Of a stretch of DNA of 64,000 nucleotides, positions 47,320 through 59,461 are shown piece by piece; the first letter of the stretch is position 1, and each line of letters opens with the position of its first letter. The position numbers were made by a program, and so were the translations under genes. Location of the stretch: assembly GCA_029255685.2 (NCBI GenBank), contig CM055312.2, positions 69,330,792 to 69,394,791 of the forward strand. Reading direction: 5' to 3'. The stretch is from Silene conica. Taxonomy: Eukaryota; Streptophyta; Magnoliopsida; Caryophyllales; Caryophyllaceae. A model generated the notes under the pieces. That model ran no database searches. It saw nothing but the letters and a program-made list of their open reading frames with translations, and was not told the origin of the DNA.

Positions 47320-48261
47320 TGTAAGATCCCGTGTTTTCGTGAAAGAATATTTTAACATTTTAAAGTATTTTTCGGAATATAATATTATTTTAATAATATT
47401 TCGTAAATTTTATTTTGAGAATTTCCGTTAAGCTCCGTCTTAAGGTTCATTTTATCCTAAGATATTTTAGTTCACTTGGCATTCCCGTCTTAAGGTTTCC
47501 GTTCCACTTAATTAAGGAAACCCAACTCAAATAAATAAAAGGACAACTCCTTTCTCCATTCTTACGACATCTTATTTCCAACAAAACACATTCACTGTAA
47601 AACAAAACCTCCATTTTTCCTCTTTTTGAAAATCTTCTAAAAGATCATCTAAAGGCTTATTTCAACTCGAATCAAGGTTATGTTTACATATTCGGATTCC
47701 TCTCGCAATTTCCGTTCTTCCCATCACTTTTGTTTTTCATTTCTCAACCTTCCATTTCCGGGCTGCTTTTGCCCTAATTCGTTTTAGGCTTCTAATTTAC
47801 GTTTTTATGTTCTTAAGAGTTGACTTGGATAGTCCCGAGGTTGATTCTTACATTGTGGAGGAAGAATTCGGAGCACAAGAAGCTTGAGGTGACGATAATG
47901 AGCTTACTCGGCCTATTTGTTATATTAGCATACTTCTTGTTGTTTTTGATGTGTTCTTATGATTAGAAGCATGAAATAGGTTCCAAACATCTTTAGTATG
48001 ATTATTATTCTGAGTGTTATTGGAAATTTGTGTTGAAATCATCATATGGGTTGATTTTGGGAGTTTACATAAAGATGGGTTTAATTTGGGGATTTTGATG
48101 TGAATCCATGAATTTGCTATTGTTTATGTGTTTCTTATACGTGTTTGATGCTATAAACATGCTAGGATTGTTGAGTTGTTGTTTAGAATCATGTTTAGTA
48201 AGATTTGATGAAGGATTGGATTGTTTATCATTGTTGAAAATGGCGAAATTTCATGAACAGG

Positions 48262-48540
48262 GACTCCCAGCCGGTAGGCCGACCGGCTGAGAGTCCTTCT
48301 TGGTGTCCTTCTTATGTTGAAACAGGCTTGTGTACATGGGTGCTCAGCCGGGTGGTCGGCCACCGGTCCACCGGCTGAGACTCATTTGTGATGTTTTTCG
48401 TAGGTTTAAGAGGAAATTAGGGAGACGGGTCTCCTAGCCGGGTGGCCGGCGGCCGGTCGACCGGCTAGCAACCCTTCCTCATTGTTTTATTGTTTTAAAA
48501 AGGTTGTATTGGAGCGATGGCAGACGGTGGACCGGCTGGT
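48262..48540. repeat. Cluster of GCCGGTCGACCGGC-like palindromes
   Basis: Four main copies: AGCCGGTAGGCCGACCGGCT (48270), around 48341-48379, around 48439-48470 (GCCGGTCGACCGGC) and a worn one near 48527. Outlying half-copies sit at 48694 and 49405. Confidence 0.8.
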
Positions 48541-48799
48541 AGACCCATTTCACTCTAAAACTTGTTTAACTTATGATCGGTTTGTCCGATTTGCTTGAGA
48601 CTTCTCTCGTGTGTCTTTTATGCTGTTTGAGGTCCCCGGAGTTCGGGCGGCACTATATTGGGTTCGGGAATGGAATTGAGGATAGAGACCCCTTGGTCGG
48701 GTAACCGACTTTCCCTCGACTTACTTCCCGGGATCAATTAAGTGTTGACTAGAGGTTGAAAGTAAGTAAGATTAGGACTTAGTACTTGGTTGTAGTACA

Positions 48800-49290
48800 T
48801 ATTGGAATATGTCTTAGTTGGGACCGCTAGAGTACGATATGTACTGATGCTTGTTGCTTGTCAAGCTATGTTTGAGTTGGGACCTCTAGTTTGACATGTG
48901 CGTGTATGTGGCGTGGTGGACATGTCTGAGTTGGGACCTCTGGACTGTCACGTGTATCAATGATGCGGTGGGAGATATCTGAGTTAGGACCTCTTTCCCT
49001 CCGTGAGTTTGTTTGACCGTGGTGAATCAGGTCTGAGTTGGGATCCTGATTCACTACGAATGGTAATGGTTATGGCTGAGTTGGTTCATTGAACCATTAT
49101 TAGCTGATCGGTATCCATTCGTGCCTGAGTTGGGGTTCACGGGTGAATGCTAGCTGACCTTGTGTACCAAGTCTACCTGAGTTGGGGTGTGGTTTGGGCA
49201 CTGTTGTTTGTGTTTAGTTCTTTCCTGAGTTGGGGTAGGTTCTAGATACTGTTGTTTGCATCTGCTTGCCTGAGTTGGGGTACGTTGTCA
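48800..49290. repeat. Degenerate CTGAGTTGGG repeat in the LTR
   Basis: Roughly ten copies of CTGAGTTGGGACCTCT and CCTGAGTTGGGGT variants, spaced about 45-60 bp. Confidence 0.75.
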
Positions 49291-49960
49291 AATGTTGCTG
49301 AATGGATGTTTATCTAGAGTATTGTTTATCGTTTGAGTATTGTTCGTCCAAGGCATTGGACGGCTCTTATTCTGAGTTCGTAAATGGTTTGAGAAGAAAG
49401 ACCCCCCGGTCGGGCAACCGGAAGGGAGACCGGCTCTCACTTCAAATAGTTTCCGAAGTTAGTTAAGGGTTTTTGCATAAGTGATGCATGTTGATTTGAA
49501 GGCTGATATATACGCTTCGCATGTTATGATCTTGGAGTATGATGTATGTTCTTATGTGTTACATATTTCTAACAATAGGTGGCTAGGAGAACTCTAATCA
49601 CTCCCCACTGATTGTGGCGTACATGTTTTCATGTATGTAGGTACATGATGGCTATGGAGGATTACTGAGGCTAGCGAGCGATGATCCTATCATCGATGAC
49701 ATAAAAATTTATCGTTTTAGCTAGACCTAGACTTTTGTTATACATTGAATGCCTGTAGGGATATGCTATCCCAGGCTGTATTTTTGTACGTTTGGTTTTG
49801 TACTTAGACTTATATACTTATCTATGTTTCGTTCTTTTCCGCATGATTAGTTTGGTTTAATTCACCTCGTACCTTTCAAGCATGTTTAAGCTTTAATTCC
49901 GCATAAATTTTGGCATGTTTGTATGTTTATATTTTCCGCTGTGACGAGAGGTTTTACTGT

Positions 49961-49973
49961 TGGTATCAGAGCG
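49961..49973 (+). other. Primer binding site, tRNA-Met type
   Basis: TGGTATCAGAGCG at the inner edge of the 5' LTR. Confidence 0.9.
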
Positions 49974-50123
49974 TTATCGCTCCCGACGCACTCATGTGAA
50001 CCCAACCTTAACTTGACCATATAATTGAATAATGAATGAGAGATGGGGTTGATTTAAGGATTTATATTGTAGCCTGTTTGTGCCTGCTAATTGTTAAGCT
50101 AACACCTGTTTTTCTTTTGAAGG

Positions 50124-51060
50124 ATGGTGAGAGCTTCTAATGTGGAGACTACGATAATGCAAGCGCTTCTTCAGGTTCTTGAGAACCAACGGACTCAAGC
50201 TGAAGCTCTTCCTCCTCCTCCTCCTCCGCCGCATGGTAATGATGCTAGTAGACCTGGTGGCTTCTCATGGATTGCTACTCACATGCCTAGGAGTCATGCT
50301 AGGACTTACGGTGGTGAAGTGGATCCGGTCGCCGTATCGGAATGGTTTAGAGATATGAGAAGAGCTTCTCCATGTACTCAGTTGTTGGGGAGGATTGGGT
50401 GCGATTAGCCGCTCACTTTCTGACACTTGAGGCTGACCGATGGTGGACACTTACTGGTCCAAGTTTTCTCCTTGATCCAATTTTTTATTGGGACATGTTC
50501 AAAGACAAGATAGAGACCCGCTTCTACCCAAAGGAGCTTCGTGCTCAAAGGCTGAAATAGTTCATGGACCTGAAACAAGGAAAAATGACGGTGCAAGAGT
50601 TCACAGACAAGTTTAATCAGTTGGCTCACTTTGCTTCTCGATTCGTGAGGGATGAATCAGATAGAGTCTACTTCTACAGAGGGAAGCTAGGACCCCGTAT
50701 TGAGAGTATGGTTCGCAGAGATTCTACTTCCTTTGTTGAGGTTTACGACAATGCCATCTGGGCTGAGAGCTCGATTAGGGCTATTGATGTTGAGACTCGT
50801 GCTGCTACTGCTAGTGCTTCTTCGCACCAGAGATCTACTTTTCAGGTCTACTGCTGCACCTACTTCTCATAAGAAGAGGTTTGAGAGGTTTGTCGCTCCG
50901 GTCTCTAAGTTCATTGTTCACACAGATACCTCGACGGGTACATGTAACCGTGTGGTAAACCTCCTCATCCTGGTTTTGATTGCTACAGACAGGCTTACAA
51001 GTGCTACACTTGTAACGGATTTAGGCATAGGTCTTTCGAGTGTCTAGAGAAGAACACCGC
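50124..51060 (+). pseudogene. Chromovirus gag, broken
   Basis: ATG 50124 opens 94 codons with a polyproline run and W-F-R-D-M-R, then shifts frame near 50375. The gag core continues as A-D-R-W-W, F-Y-P-K-E-L-R. A TAG at 50558 stands where CAG would be expected, and the frame resumes as F-M-D-L-K-Q-G and F-T-D-K-F-N-Q-L. A CCHC knuckle C-Y-T-C-N-G-F-R-H-R-S-F-E-C is readable at ~51003-51044 in yet another frame. At least two frameshifts and one stop prevent a full Gag. Confidence 0.85.
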
Positions 51061-51127
51061 CATAGGCAAGGCTGCCACTGCTGGTGCAGCTACTCGAGGG
51101 AACAAGGCAAAGGGGAAGATTTTTGTC

Positions 51128-53010
51128 TTGACTAGGGCTGACGCTGAGGCCAATCCGGATATCATTGCTGGTATATTTTCTGTTCTCGGTGCTGAGTGGT
51201 TGATCTTATTTGATATTGGTGCTTCATTGTCTTTCATATCGACTCAGTATGCCGATAGACTAGCTCTGGAGTCTTCTATTGTTGAGGAGACTTCTATCTC
51301 ATTGCCTTCCGGAGATATCTTCTCTTGCTCTTGTTCCCATAGGGATGTTCCTATCGTGATTGGTTGTGCCACTTTTCCATCGAACTTACTGAGGTTTCCT
51401 CTCGAGGAATTTGATATTATCCTCGGTATGGATTGGTTGTCTCGGTACCATGCGCGTTTTGAGTGCCGCGACCAGAAAATATGCTTGATGAGTCCTACAG
51501 GAGTTCGTGTTTCCTATAAGGGAACTCGCCCCCGAAAGGGTGTTCGCGTCATTTCTTCAATGAAAGCTTCTTATCTTCTTAGGAAGGGTTGCCAAGCCTT
51601 CATGTGTGTTGTTTAGCCGCGAAGCCTTCGCTACCAAAGCTTGAAGATGTAGCCATTGTTCGAGAGTTTTCAGAAGAGTTGTCGGGTATACCTCCTGAGA
51701 GAGATGTTTAGTTTACGATCGAGCTTGTACCAGGTACCAGACCTATATCTAAGGCTCCATATCGTATGGCTCCGCCTGAATTGAAGGAACTGAAGCAGCA
51801 ATTGGAAGAGATGATTGCGAAGAGATTTATTCGACCGAGTGCTTCTCCTTGGAGTGCTCTAGTGCTTTTCGTCAAGAAGAAGGATGGATCGATGAGATTG
51901 TGTATAGACTACAGGGAACTGAACAGGGTTACGGTGAAGAACCGATATCCTCTATCTAGGATTGATGACCTATTTGATCAGCTTTGAGGTGCCTCCAGAT
52001 TTTCCAAGATTGATCTACGGTCAGGGTATCACCAGATTCCAGTTCGAGAAGCTGACATTGCCAAGACTGCTTTCCGTACCAGATATGGACATTTTGAGTT
52101 CGTGGTCATGTCATTTGGGTTGACCAATGCTCCTGCGATATTAATGGATCAGATGAATAGGACTATCACTGAGTACTTGGACACTTGCGTTGTGGTGTTC
52201 ATTGATGACATTTTGATTTATTCGAAGACTGCTGGTGAGCATGCCGAACATCTTCGCTTGATACTTGAAATTCTGCGCCGTCAGAAGTGGTTTGCAGAGT
52301 TTTCGAAGTGTGAGTTCTGGTTGTCTCAGGTTGCATTTCTAGGACATGTCATGTCCAGTGAGGGTGTTATGGTTTATCCCTCCAAGATAGAGGCTGTGAT
52401 AGATTGGGAGAGTCACAAAGATGTGGGAGAGATCCGTAGTTTCCTTGGATTGGCAGGTTACTACCGACGATTCGTAGAGGACTTTTCTAGACTTGCTCGT
52501 CCGATGACCCAGTTACTGAAGAAGGAAACCAAATTTGTATAGACGGAAAAGTGTGAGAGTTCGTTTCAGGAACTGAAGACTATATTGACGACCGCTCTCA
52601 TGCTTACTCTTCCATAGATTGGGATTGATTTGATGTCTACTGTGATGCTTCTATGCTTGGACTTGGTTGTGTACTGATGCAGAATGGGAAGGTGATAGCC
52701 TATTCCTCTAGACAGCTACGAGTTCATGAGGTGAACTACCCTACACATGACTTGGAGTTAGCCGCAGTTGTTCATGCTTTGAAGATGTGGCGTCATTATC
52801 TTATTGGTTCGCATTGCTGTATTTTCACCGACCATAAGAGCTTGAAGTACATTTTAACTCAGAAGGATCTTAATATGAGGCAGCGTCGTTGGCTAGAGTT
52901 AGTCAAGGACTACGACATCGAGTTGTTATATCATGAGGGCAAGGCCAATGTTGTTGCTGATGCGCTTAGTCGCAAGACTTCTCATTCATTGAGTGTCATT
53001 CGAGTGTTGC
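51128..53010 (+). pseudogene. Chromovirus protease, reverse transcriptase and RNase H, broken
   Basis: Protease lies in 51128-51616: the active-site motif reads F-D-I-G-A rather than D-T-G-A, followed by I-I-L-G-M-D-W-L. RT lies in 51715-52542 with [21 protein letters not shown] and F-I-D-D-I-L-I-Y-S (catalytic pair near 52198-52209), broken by stops after F-D-Q-L and after K-F-V. RNase H is in 52600-52980, in a third frame, with A-Y-S-S-R-Q-L, F-T-D-H-K-S-L and A-D-A-L-S-R-K. The mutated D-T-G and repeated stops show it has not been under selection recently. Confidence 0.9.
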
Positions 53011-53199
53011 CAGATGAGCTTTGTCCTGAGTTCCGTAAGTTGAGTTTAGAGATGGTTGATAGTGGATTCGATTGGTTAGCTGCGATGTCTGTTGAGCCGA
53101 CTTTGTATTGGGAGATTCGCAAGAGTTTGCCTACTGATGCTACTTTCAGGAAGTTCGAGGCTAAGATTGCTAGTGGTGAGGCTAAGGACTTTGTGATTG

Positions 53200-54582
53200 A
53201 TTCTGACAGCTTTCTTCGTTTCCGTGGCCGAATGTTTGTTCCTGATGCTCCTAGTTTGAGGAAGAGAGTGTTGGATGAGGCTCATTTGACTCCTTATTAT
53301 ATTCATCCTAGTGGTGAGAAGATGCATAAGGATCTTAGGCTTTTGTTTTGGTAGCCTGGGATGAAGAAGGACATTTTGGATTACGTGAGTAAGTGTTTGA
53401 CTTGTCAGCAGTTGAAGATTGAGCATAAGACCTGGTGGTCTGCTACAGCCGCTCCATGTTCCTCAGTGGATATGAGAGTGCATTTCCATTGACTTTGTCA
53501 CCGCTCTACCTAAGACTGTTGGCGGTAAGGATGCCGTTTGGGTAGTAGTCGACAGGTTGACTAAGTGTGCTAGGTTCATACCGATTTGAGAGACTTGGGA
53601 TATGGATCGCCTTGCTAAGGCTTACATAGCTGAGCTTGTTCGCTATCATGGGGTTCCGAGAGAGATTGTTTCAGACAGAGATCCACGCTTTTTTTCGAGG
53701 TTCTGGAAAGCTCTTCAGGAGGCCACGAGTAGCCGACTATTGATGAGTACAGCTTTCCATGTTGCTACAGATGGTCAGTCTGAGAGGACTATACAGACTT
53801 TAGAGGATCTACTGCGTGCTTGTGCACTTGACTTTCAGACTTCGTGGGAACAGAGTTTGTCGCTGGTTGAGTTCTTGTACAACAACAGTTATCATTCGTC
53901 GATCAAGATGGCTCCATATGAGGCGCTTTATGGTAGGAAGTGTCGTAGCCCGATCTGTTGGGATCAGACGAGTGATGTTCATGATTTAGGACCTGACCAG
54001 TTAGTTGTGACCATTGATCACGTTCAGTTGATTCGTGGTAGGATGAAGGTCGCTCAGGACCGGCAGAAATCCTACACCGAAGTTCGCCGTAGACCGCTTG
54101 AGTGTGAGGCTGGTGATCGAGTGTTTCTCAGGGTTTCTCCGATGAAAGGTGTGAAGAGGTTTGGTGTTAAGGGCAAGTTGAGCCCAAAGTACATTGGACC
54201 GTATGAGATTTTGAAGAAGATTGGTGTTGTTGCTTATAGGTTGGATTTGCCTCCGAGTTTGGGCACGGTGCATAGTGTCGTCCATGTTTCACAGTTCCGC
54301 AAGTATGTCAGTGACCCTAGTCACGTTCTTCAGAGGGAGATCGATAACCTGGAGCCGAATCTTGCATTCGAAGAGCGTCCCGTAAAGATCCTTGATCGTC
54401 AGAACCGGAAGCTGATGAGCACGGTGGTGCCCCTGGTGAAGATCCTTTGGCGATGTGGAAGAGCAGACTTGGGAGACAGAGGCTTCGATGCGCGCTACGC
54501 ATCCGACCCTTTTTTTATTGAGGTATTTCTTAGACTTTTCTTCGTTCAAGTTTCGAGAACGAAACTTTTTGAAAGTTGGGGT
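53200..54582 (+). pseudogene. Chromovirus integrase and chromodomain, broken
   Basis: An H-H-C-C-like finger spans the stop at 53352-53354 (H-P-S-G-E-K-M-H before it, C-L-T-C-Q-Q after it). Core pieces I-D-F-V-T-A-L-P and [10 protein letters not shown] are followed by a stop (I-P-I-stop). The frame from 53602 carries S-D-R-D-P-R-F, D-G-Q-S-E-R-T (catalytic Glu region) and Y-G-R-K-C-R-S-P. The C-terminal S-P-K-Y-I-G-P-Y and H-V-S-Q-F-R-K-Y-V precede a chromodomain-like end V-K-I-L-D-R-Q...V-K-I-L-W-R. There a one-base slip moves the rest (Q-T-W-E-T-E-A) into another frame at ~54455. Confidence 0.9.
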
Positions 54583-54585
54583 CAT

Positions 54586-55335
54586 TGTAGCATCCCGTAT
54601 TTTCGTAAAAGAATATTTTAATATTTTAAAGTATTTTTCGGAATATAATATTATTTTAATAATAGTTTTATTTTGAGAATTTTTCGTTAAGCTCCGTCTT
54701 AAGGTTTATATTATCTTAAGATGTTTTAGTTCACTTGGCATTCCCGTCTTAAGGTTTCCGTTCCACTTAATTAAGGAAACCCGGCTCAAATAAATAAAAG
54801 GACAACTCCTTTCTCCATTCTTACGACATCTCATTTCCAACAAAACACATTCACTGTAAAACAACACCTCCATTTTTCCTCTCTTTGAAAAGCTCTAAAA
54901 GATCATCTAAAGGCTTATTTCGACTCGAATCAAGGTAATGTTCACATATTCGCATTCCTCTCGCAATTTCCGTTCTTCCCATCACTTTTGTTTTTCATTT
55001 CTCAACCTTCCATTTCCGGGCTATTTTTGCCCTAATTCGTTTTAGGCTTCTAATTTACGTTTTTCTGTTCTTAGGAGTTGGCTTGGACGATCCCGAGGTT
55101 GATTCTTACATTGTGGAAGAAGAATTCGGAGCACAAGACGCTTGAGGTGACGATAATGAGCTTACTCGGCCTATTGTTATATTAGCATACTTCTTGTTGT
55201 TTTTGATGTGTTCTTATGATTAGAAGCATTAAATAGGTTGCAAAAATCTATAGTATGATTATTATTCTGATTGTTATTAGAAATTTGTGTTGAAATCATC
55301 ATATGGGTTGATTTTGGGAGTATACATAAAGATGG
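54586..55335 (+). repeat. 3' LTR of the chromovirus, interrupted
   Basis: Aligns with 47320-48080 at roughly 95% by eye and ends at CATAAAGATGG (55335), where the Copia-type LTR begins. The preceding purine tract is GAAAGTTGGGG. Confidence 0.85.
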
Positions 55336-56629
55336 TGTTGAGTAATATATATATTATATGGTTAATATATTGTTTTATGTTTTTATAATGACAAGTCTAA
55401 ATAAATATATTTTATATACATATATGTCTAATCGTGCGCTTATGTGTACAGTTATTTATAGAGCAAAGATCGTGTTTAGTCAAGTATAGATTCAATCATG
55501 GTTGAAGAAAGATCAAGCTCGTATCAAGTCTTTTTGAAGATTTACAAAGATAAAGTCTTAATTCGGAATCAAATAGCTAAAAGTTATAGTTCGTATCTAT
55601 CACTCTATGAACAAATGAGAAATGCGTGAAATAAGTAAAGCATGGAAATAATTGTGTGTGATTGTTGTATTGTCAAATATTAAATTAGTAATCTTAAGAC
55701 GGTTTTTAGAATGAAAATATTCTTTGGTTAAAAGGATTAAAATAATTATCTTATGAGTTAATTATTTATCCTAAATATACTAAGAATTTTATTCTAACCG
55801 TTATTGTCAAAATCCGAATACCTAAGAAGATCGTGTGCCTCGGGAAACGTGCACCACGTTTTTACTCGGTTGTTTACACGATTTTAATTGTCCTTTTTGG
55901 TTTAATTAATTAAATAAATATTATATGTTTATTTAATTTATCTTAAAGTCAAATTAGGATTTGGTTAAAAATATAATTTATGATATCTTGACAAATATTA
56001 GGAATTGATTCAAAATAGGATGTTATATTTTATGGTATAAGTTGTTTCCTAAATCGGTTAGGTTTTGGAAATTCAATCTTATGTCCTAATTTATTAATAT
56101 CTTATATAAAGTCTTTCGTAACTCAAATAAGATTAGTTTTGGAATATTACCTGGAAATAAGAATTCTAGATAAAGTGATATTCCTAAAATATCTAAGACT
56201 TAACCTAGATCTAATTTACTATATATAGGACATCATATTACACGTTTAAGATTAACAAAAAGAATACACATTACACGCTTTTCAAGAAACGAACGATACC
56301 TGACGTATGTTCTCGTTTTCCGTGCCAATCATTGTCAGATTTCGTTCTAAAGACTAAAAGCATTAAAGATTACTCTCATACGTTCAAGATCGTTGAACAC
56401 AAGAGTTCATTGAAGATTTGTCTTATATAATTAAGATAGTTCAATTATTTAGCGATACTCATTGTAGTCAAGTATTTTACGGTACTTGACATAGCTTGAT
56501 ATTTTAGGGTATCTAAATTGAGTTACAACTAACATCAAAGTTGTACGAGTAGGGTTGATAAAATTGTAATCCGGATAAGGTACTAATTTTATTAATCAAG
56601 AATAGTGGACGTAGATTTCGATTTGTGAA
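55336..56629 (+). mobile_element. Copia-type LTR fragment (continues at 63930)
   Basis: Starts TGTTGAGTAATATAT directly after the chromovirus LTR breaks off. It contains the AATAGTGGACGTAG word typical of some plant Copia LTR/leader sequences. It is interrupted at 56629 and continues after 63929 with CTGAACCACTTC. No coding sequence is seen; the rest of the element lies beyond the window. Confidence 0.6.
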
Positions 56630-58393
56630 TGATGTGTGCTTTTTATATAGACCTTTTAGGCCATATTAGAACACATTTCTATGCTTATTCCTTAGTATTT
56701 TGCTACAAATATCCCCCGAATAGTCTACATTGGTTTGTTTTGCTACTTTGCAGATATGAGCCAGAGAAGATCATAATTGAGCCTAAAACATGTCCTCATG
56801 CATACATTTAGGAGAAGAGTTGAGTCGGAGCTTGTTACTACCATTTTTGAGTGCGCATAGAAGCAATGAAAGTCTATCAAGCGAAGGGACAACTTCAATT
56901 TGCTAGTTCCTACTTTGGAGAGCCATATCTCGAGTTCTACAATAGATAATCAGGTGATTCTAGTTGGAGCTGAAATCTTATTCTCTTAGCTTTCTAACTC
57001 CACCAAGAACGCTTGATTTGAGCGAGTAACGAAGAAATGGCAGCCATTTGAAGTTCAGTGCGTAGTGCAGGAAATACGCGCTGCTCGATCGAGAAGAATA
57101 TTTGTTCGATCGAGAGGTTTTGCTTCTAAAAGTCCTCGATCGAGAGGTTTTGCTTCTAGAAGTCCTCGATCGAGAGGTTTTTCTTCTTAAAGTCCTCAAT
57201 CGAGAGGTTTTGGTTCGTAATCTACTCGATCGAGAGCTTTTGATAGCTATTCTTCTCGATCGAGAGGTTTTCCTCTCGATCGAGAGCCTTGTCGGGTGAC
57301 TGTTCAATTTCCCGAGAGTTTATGTCAGTTTCTTTTGTGTCGTCTATAAGAACTCTCTTGAGAGCTCGTTTTAGCTTATCTTCTCTTTTACCTCTGTCCC
57401 TTTTATCAGACTTTTCTTCTCAAAAAAATAAAATACTTTAGTTTCTTAATTTCTCATTGCTTCTAAGGATTATCAATCGGGTTTTGTTAATCGGGTTTCA
57501 TTACCGTTCTTACGCCGGATTCTACTTGATTGTAATCATTCTTTCTCTCTTAATCTTAATCTTTCTATTCTTGTTTTACTACTGTTATCATATACTTTGT
57601 AATCATTCTGCCTTCATTCTCGTTTTCTCCTTCGAACTCCGTAACCCTGTACTCGTTTATGTCTCGGTAATCGTGCCCTTGTACTTCGCTTGTCTCGGTT
57701 TTATATGCCTGTTTTTATCACTGTTTTCATATTTTCATAACATGTCAATCATTAGCACGCTTAGCGTAGTTGTATTCATTTATAATTTCGTTATGAGTAG
57801 CTAAATCGTCTATATGCCGAGATGAGGGAAACTGTGTCTTATGCATGATAGGTTATAACCGGGTTGAGTAGTTTTGCGGTAGGAATTTTCGTTAAGCAAT
57901 ATAATTGTGTTTGGTTGAATGAGTATACGCAGGAGACCATTCGTTTAGTTAAACCCCGACCTAGATCGGAAGATTGGAAGGGTAAGGCTTGCTTAGCAAT
58001 AATAATTAGTTTCTGTGAGGGCGGATGTCAATCAGAAATGACCTTAGGGCGACTTAAGACCGGAAGGTATAGTCGGTTTAGAGATGTGACTGTAATAACC
58101 TAGCCCTTCCTACCAATAATCTGACCAACCTAGTTTATACCGATAATGCTGACGACACAGTGACCTAAAATCCTAGCATATTCCTCTATTCTGAATTTAT
58201 TTTATATCATCCTCATTTCTTTCCGCAGTTTAGATAAAACAATTTGAAACCCCCAATTTTTGTGACATTCCGACAAACCAATTTTGACAGATAATTAGCA
58301 ATTTTGCCTCCCTGTGGAGATCGACCATACTTACCGCTGACTTGTGTTAGTAGTACTTAGGTATTTATTTTTGGTACTGAAACGACGGTATCA
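56630..58393 (+). repeat. 5' LTR of the Athila-type derivative
   Basis: TGATGTGTGC... to ...CGACGGTATCA. Contains the CTCGATCGAG cluster 57085-57290, a degenerate 27-30 bp tandem repeat. The frames 57457-57804 and 57864-58103 recur in the 3' LTR and are LTR sequence, not genes. Confidence 0.9.
57085..57290. repeat. Tandem CTCGATCGAGAGGTTTTGC repeat
   Basis: About eight copies spaced 27-30 bp, each with the palindrome CTCGATCGAG or a one-base variant. Fewer, more decayed copies are in the 3' LTR at 62655-62815. Confidence 0.9.
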
Positions 58394-58398
58394 AATTT

Positions 58399-58416
58399 TG
58401 GCGCCGTTGCCGGGGA
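58399..58416 (+). other. Primer binding site, tRNA-Asp type
   Basis: TGGCGCCGTTGCCGGGGA, five bases after the 5' LTR; same site as in the Athila-like element at 29379. Confidence 0.9.
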
Positions 58417-58540
58417 GGCGACGCTTTTTATCTGTTTAACTTTGTTTGTCTTTCACCTCAAGGGAAGGCTAAGTACCTTGAGGCCGTTCTTATATTCTCC
58501 CCTAGTGCTGTTTTGATAGGCCCTACAGGTTTTATTAACA

Positions 58541-58705
58541 ATGCTTCGGGAGGGTCCACCTATGTTCTTTTCTACGGGGCAACAAGAGGCATTTTGCGAA
58601 AGGTGTGGTGAACCAGGTCATATACCTGCTTATTGTTTGGCTGTAAACGAGAGAGTTCTTGCTTATAAGAGGTATAAGCAAAGAGCCTCATTTGACGAGC
58701 TTTAA
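58541..58705 (+). pseudogene. Gag zinc-knuckle remnant (54 codons)
   Basis: ATG 58541 to TAA 58703-58705. It holds C-E-R-C-G-E-P-G-H-I-P-A-Y-C, a CCHC knuckle like that of the Athila-like Gag (C-E-R-C-x4-H-x4-C). The upstream gag domain is absent: the knuckle starts only ~125 bp after the PBS, so the 5' part of gag has been deleted. It is in the same frame as 59021-59455, separated by stops. Confidence 0.75.
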
Positions 58706-58794
58706 TTGCTGATGCAAGCCACGAAACGGAAAGAACGATTACTGTTTCAGACTGAAAACACTAACCCCAATGTTCATGTTGCTGTACGAGAGGA

Positions 58795-59045
58795 AATACT
58801 CGATCGAGTGAATCATTCAACTCGATCGAGGTAAAATGGTGGACGATCACTCGATCGAGGTACTTCAAATTCTCGATCGAGTGATATTTCTGAGGAGGAC
58901 CTCGACCGAGTTGCACCAATTAATCGATCGAGGGAAGTTGACAGAAATGCTCTCGATCGAGTAGTACAACTCACTCGATCGATTAATGATGAGAACGGGA
59001 TCACTCGATCGAGTGATATTATGGCTGGAAGTGCTCGATCGTGTG
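58795..59045. repeat. CTCGATCGAG cluster in the gag remnant
   Basis: Around ten copies or near copies, for example ACTCGATCGAG, ATCGATCGAGG and CTCGATCGAGT, 20-40 bp apart. Confidence 0.9.
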
Positions 59046-59455
59046 CTTCATCAAAGGAAAAATATTTTGTGCAGGAAGGAAACCCGGACATTAGCGAGCT
59101 GAAGTCTTTAATCGAAACCTTGGTAACTCAGATTCGGAAAAAGGAAGCTACAATTAAGCGGCTTGGGTTTGAAGTCTCTCAATTAGCTTCGGATTGTTCC
59201 ACGAATGATTTGGTAGATCAAGCCGTACCTATTGCTCCATTGCTGAGTATTGATGAGGAAGATGATGACTTTCTGTATAATGCCCTACCTCACTATGTTA
59301 ACATTGAAAATGAAGAACAAGATTTCTCGTGGGATTCTTGCTTTGAGAATCCCATGTTTGAGGACATAATCAACATCGAGATGATGCCAAATCCCCTCTT
59401 TGACTTCATGGAAGTAAATGAGAGCATAGAAGATGGAGGCATTAGCAGTTTTTAA
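59021..59455 (+). CDS. Gag C-terminal-like ORF, 144 aa
   Basis: ATG 59021, stop 59453-59455. Residues ~30-60 (S-L-I-E-T-L-V-T-Q-I-R-K-K-E and then V-S-Q-L-A-S) parallel the segment after the zinc knuckle in the Athila-like Gag (A-L-I-Q-N-L-I-G-L-V-Q-K-E, then I-A-Q-I-A-S) and could form a coiled coil. The rest is acidic (E-E-D-D-D; M-P-N-P-L-F-D-F). No catalytic motif. Function as a separate protein is unknown; it is most likely a gag relic. Confidence 0.5.
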   Translation: MAGSARSCASSKEKYFVQEGNPDISELKSLIETLVTQIRKKEATIKRLGFEVSQLASDCSTNDLVDQAVPIAPLLSIDEEDDDFLYNALPHYVNIENEEQDFSWDSCFENPMFEDIINIEMMPNPLFDFMEVNESIEDGGISSF

Positions 59456-59461
59456 TCGAAC

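Larger units (their letters stand above)
47320..49958 (+). repeat. 5' LTR of the chromovirus (~2.6 kb)
   Basis: Right border is placed just before the PBS and is approximate. It carries palindromic words such as AGCCGG...GTCGACCGGCT (48262-48540) and a degenerate repeat of CTGAGTTGGGACCTCT (about ten copies, 48800-49290). No gene. Confidence 0.75.
47320..55335 (+). mobile_element. Decayed Ty3/Gypsy chromovirus (Tekay/Del-like)
   Basis: 5' LTR from TGTAAGATCCCG (47320), tRNA-Met PBS at 49961, gag and pol pseudogenes, then the 3' LTR from TGTAGCATCCCG (54586), cut at 55335 by another element. The order protease, RT, RNase H, integrase, chromodomain defines a chromovirus. Several frameshifts and stops make it inactive. 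Confidence 0.9.

Noticed and set aside
57457-57804. 115-codon hydrophobic frame repeated at 62988-63335
   Set aside because: Lies entirely inside both LTRs of one element and is T-rich; apparent membrane segments are a composition effect.
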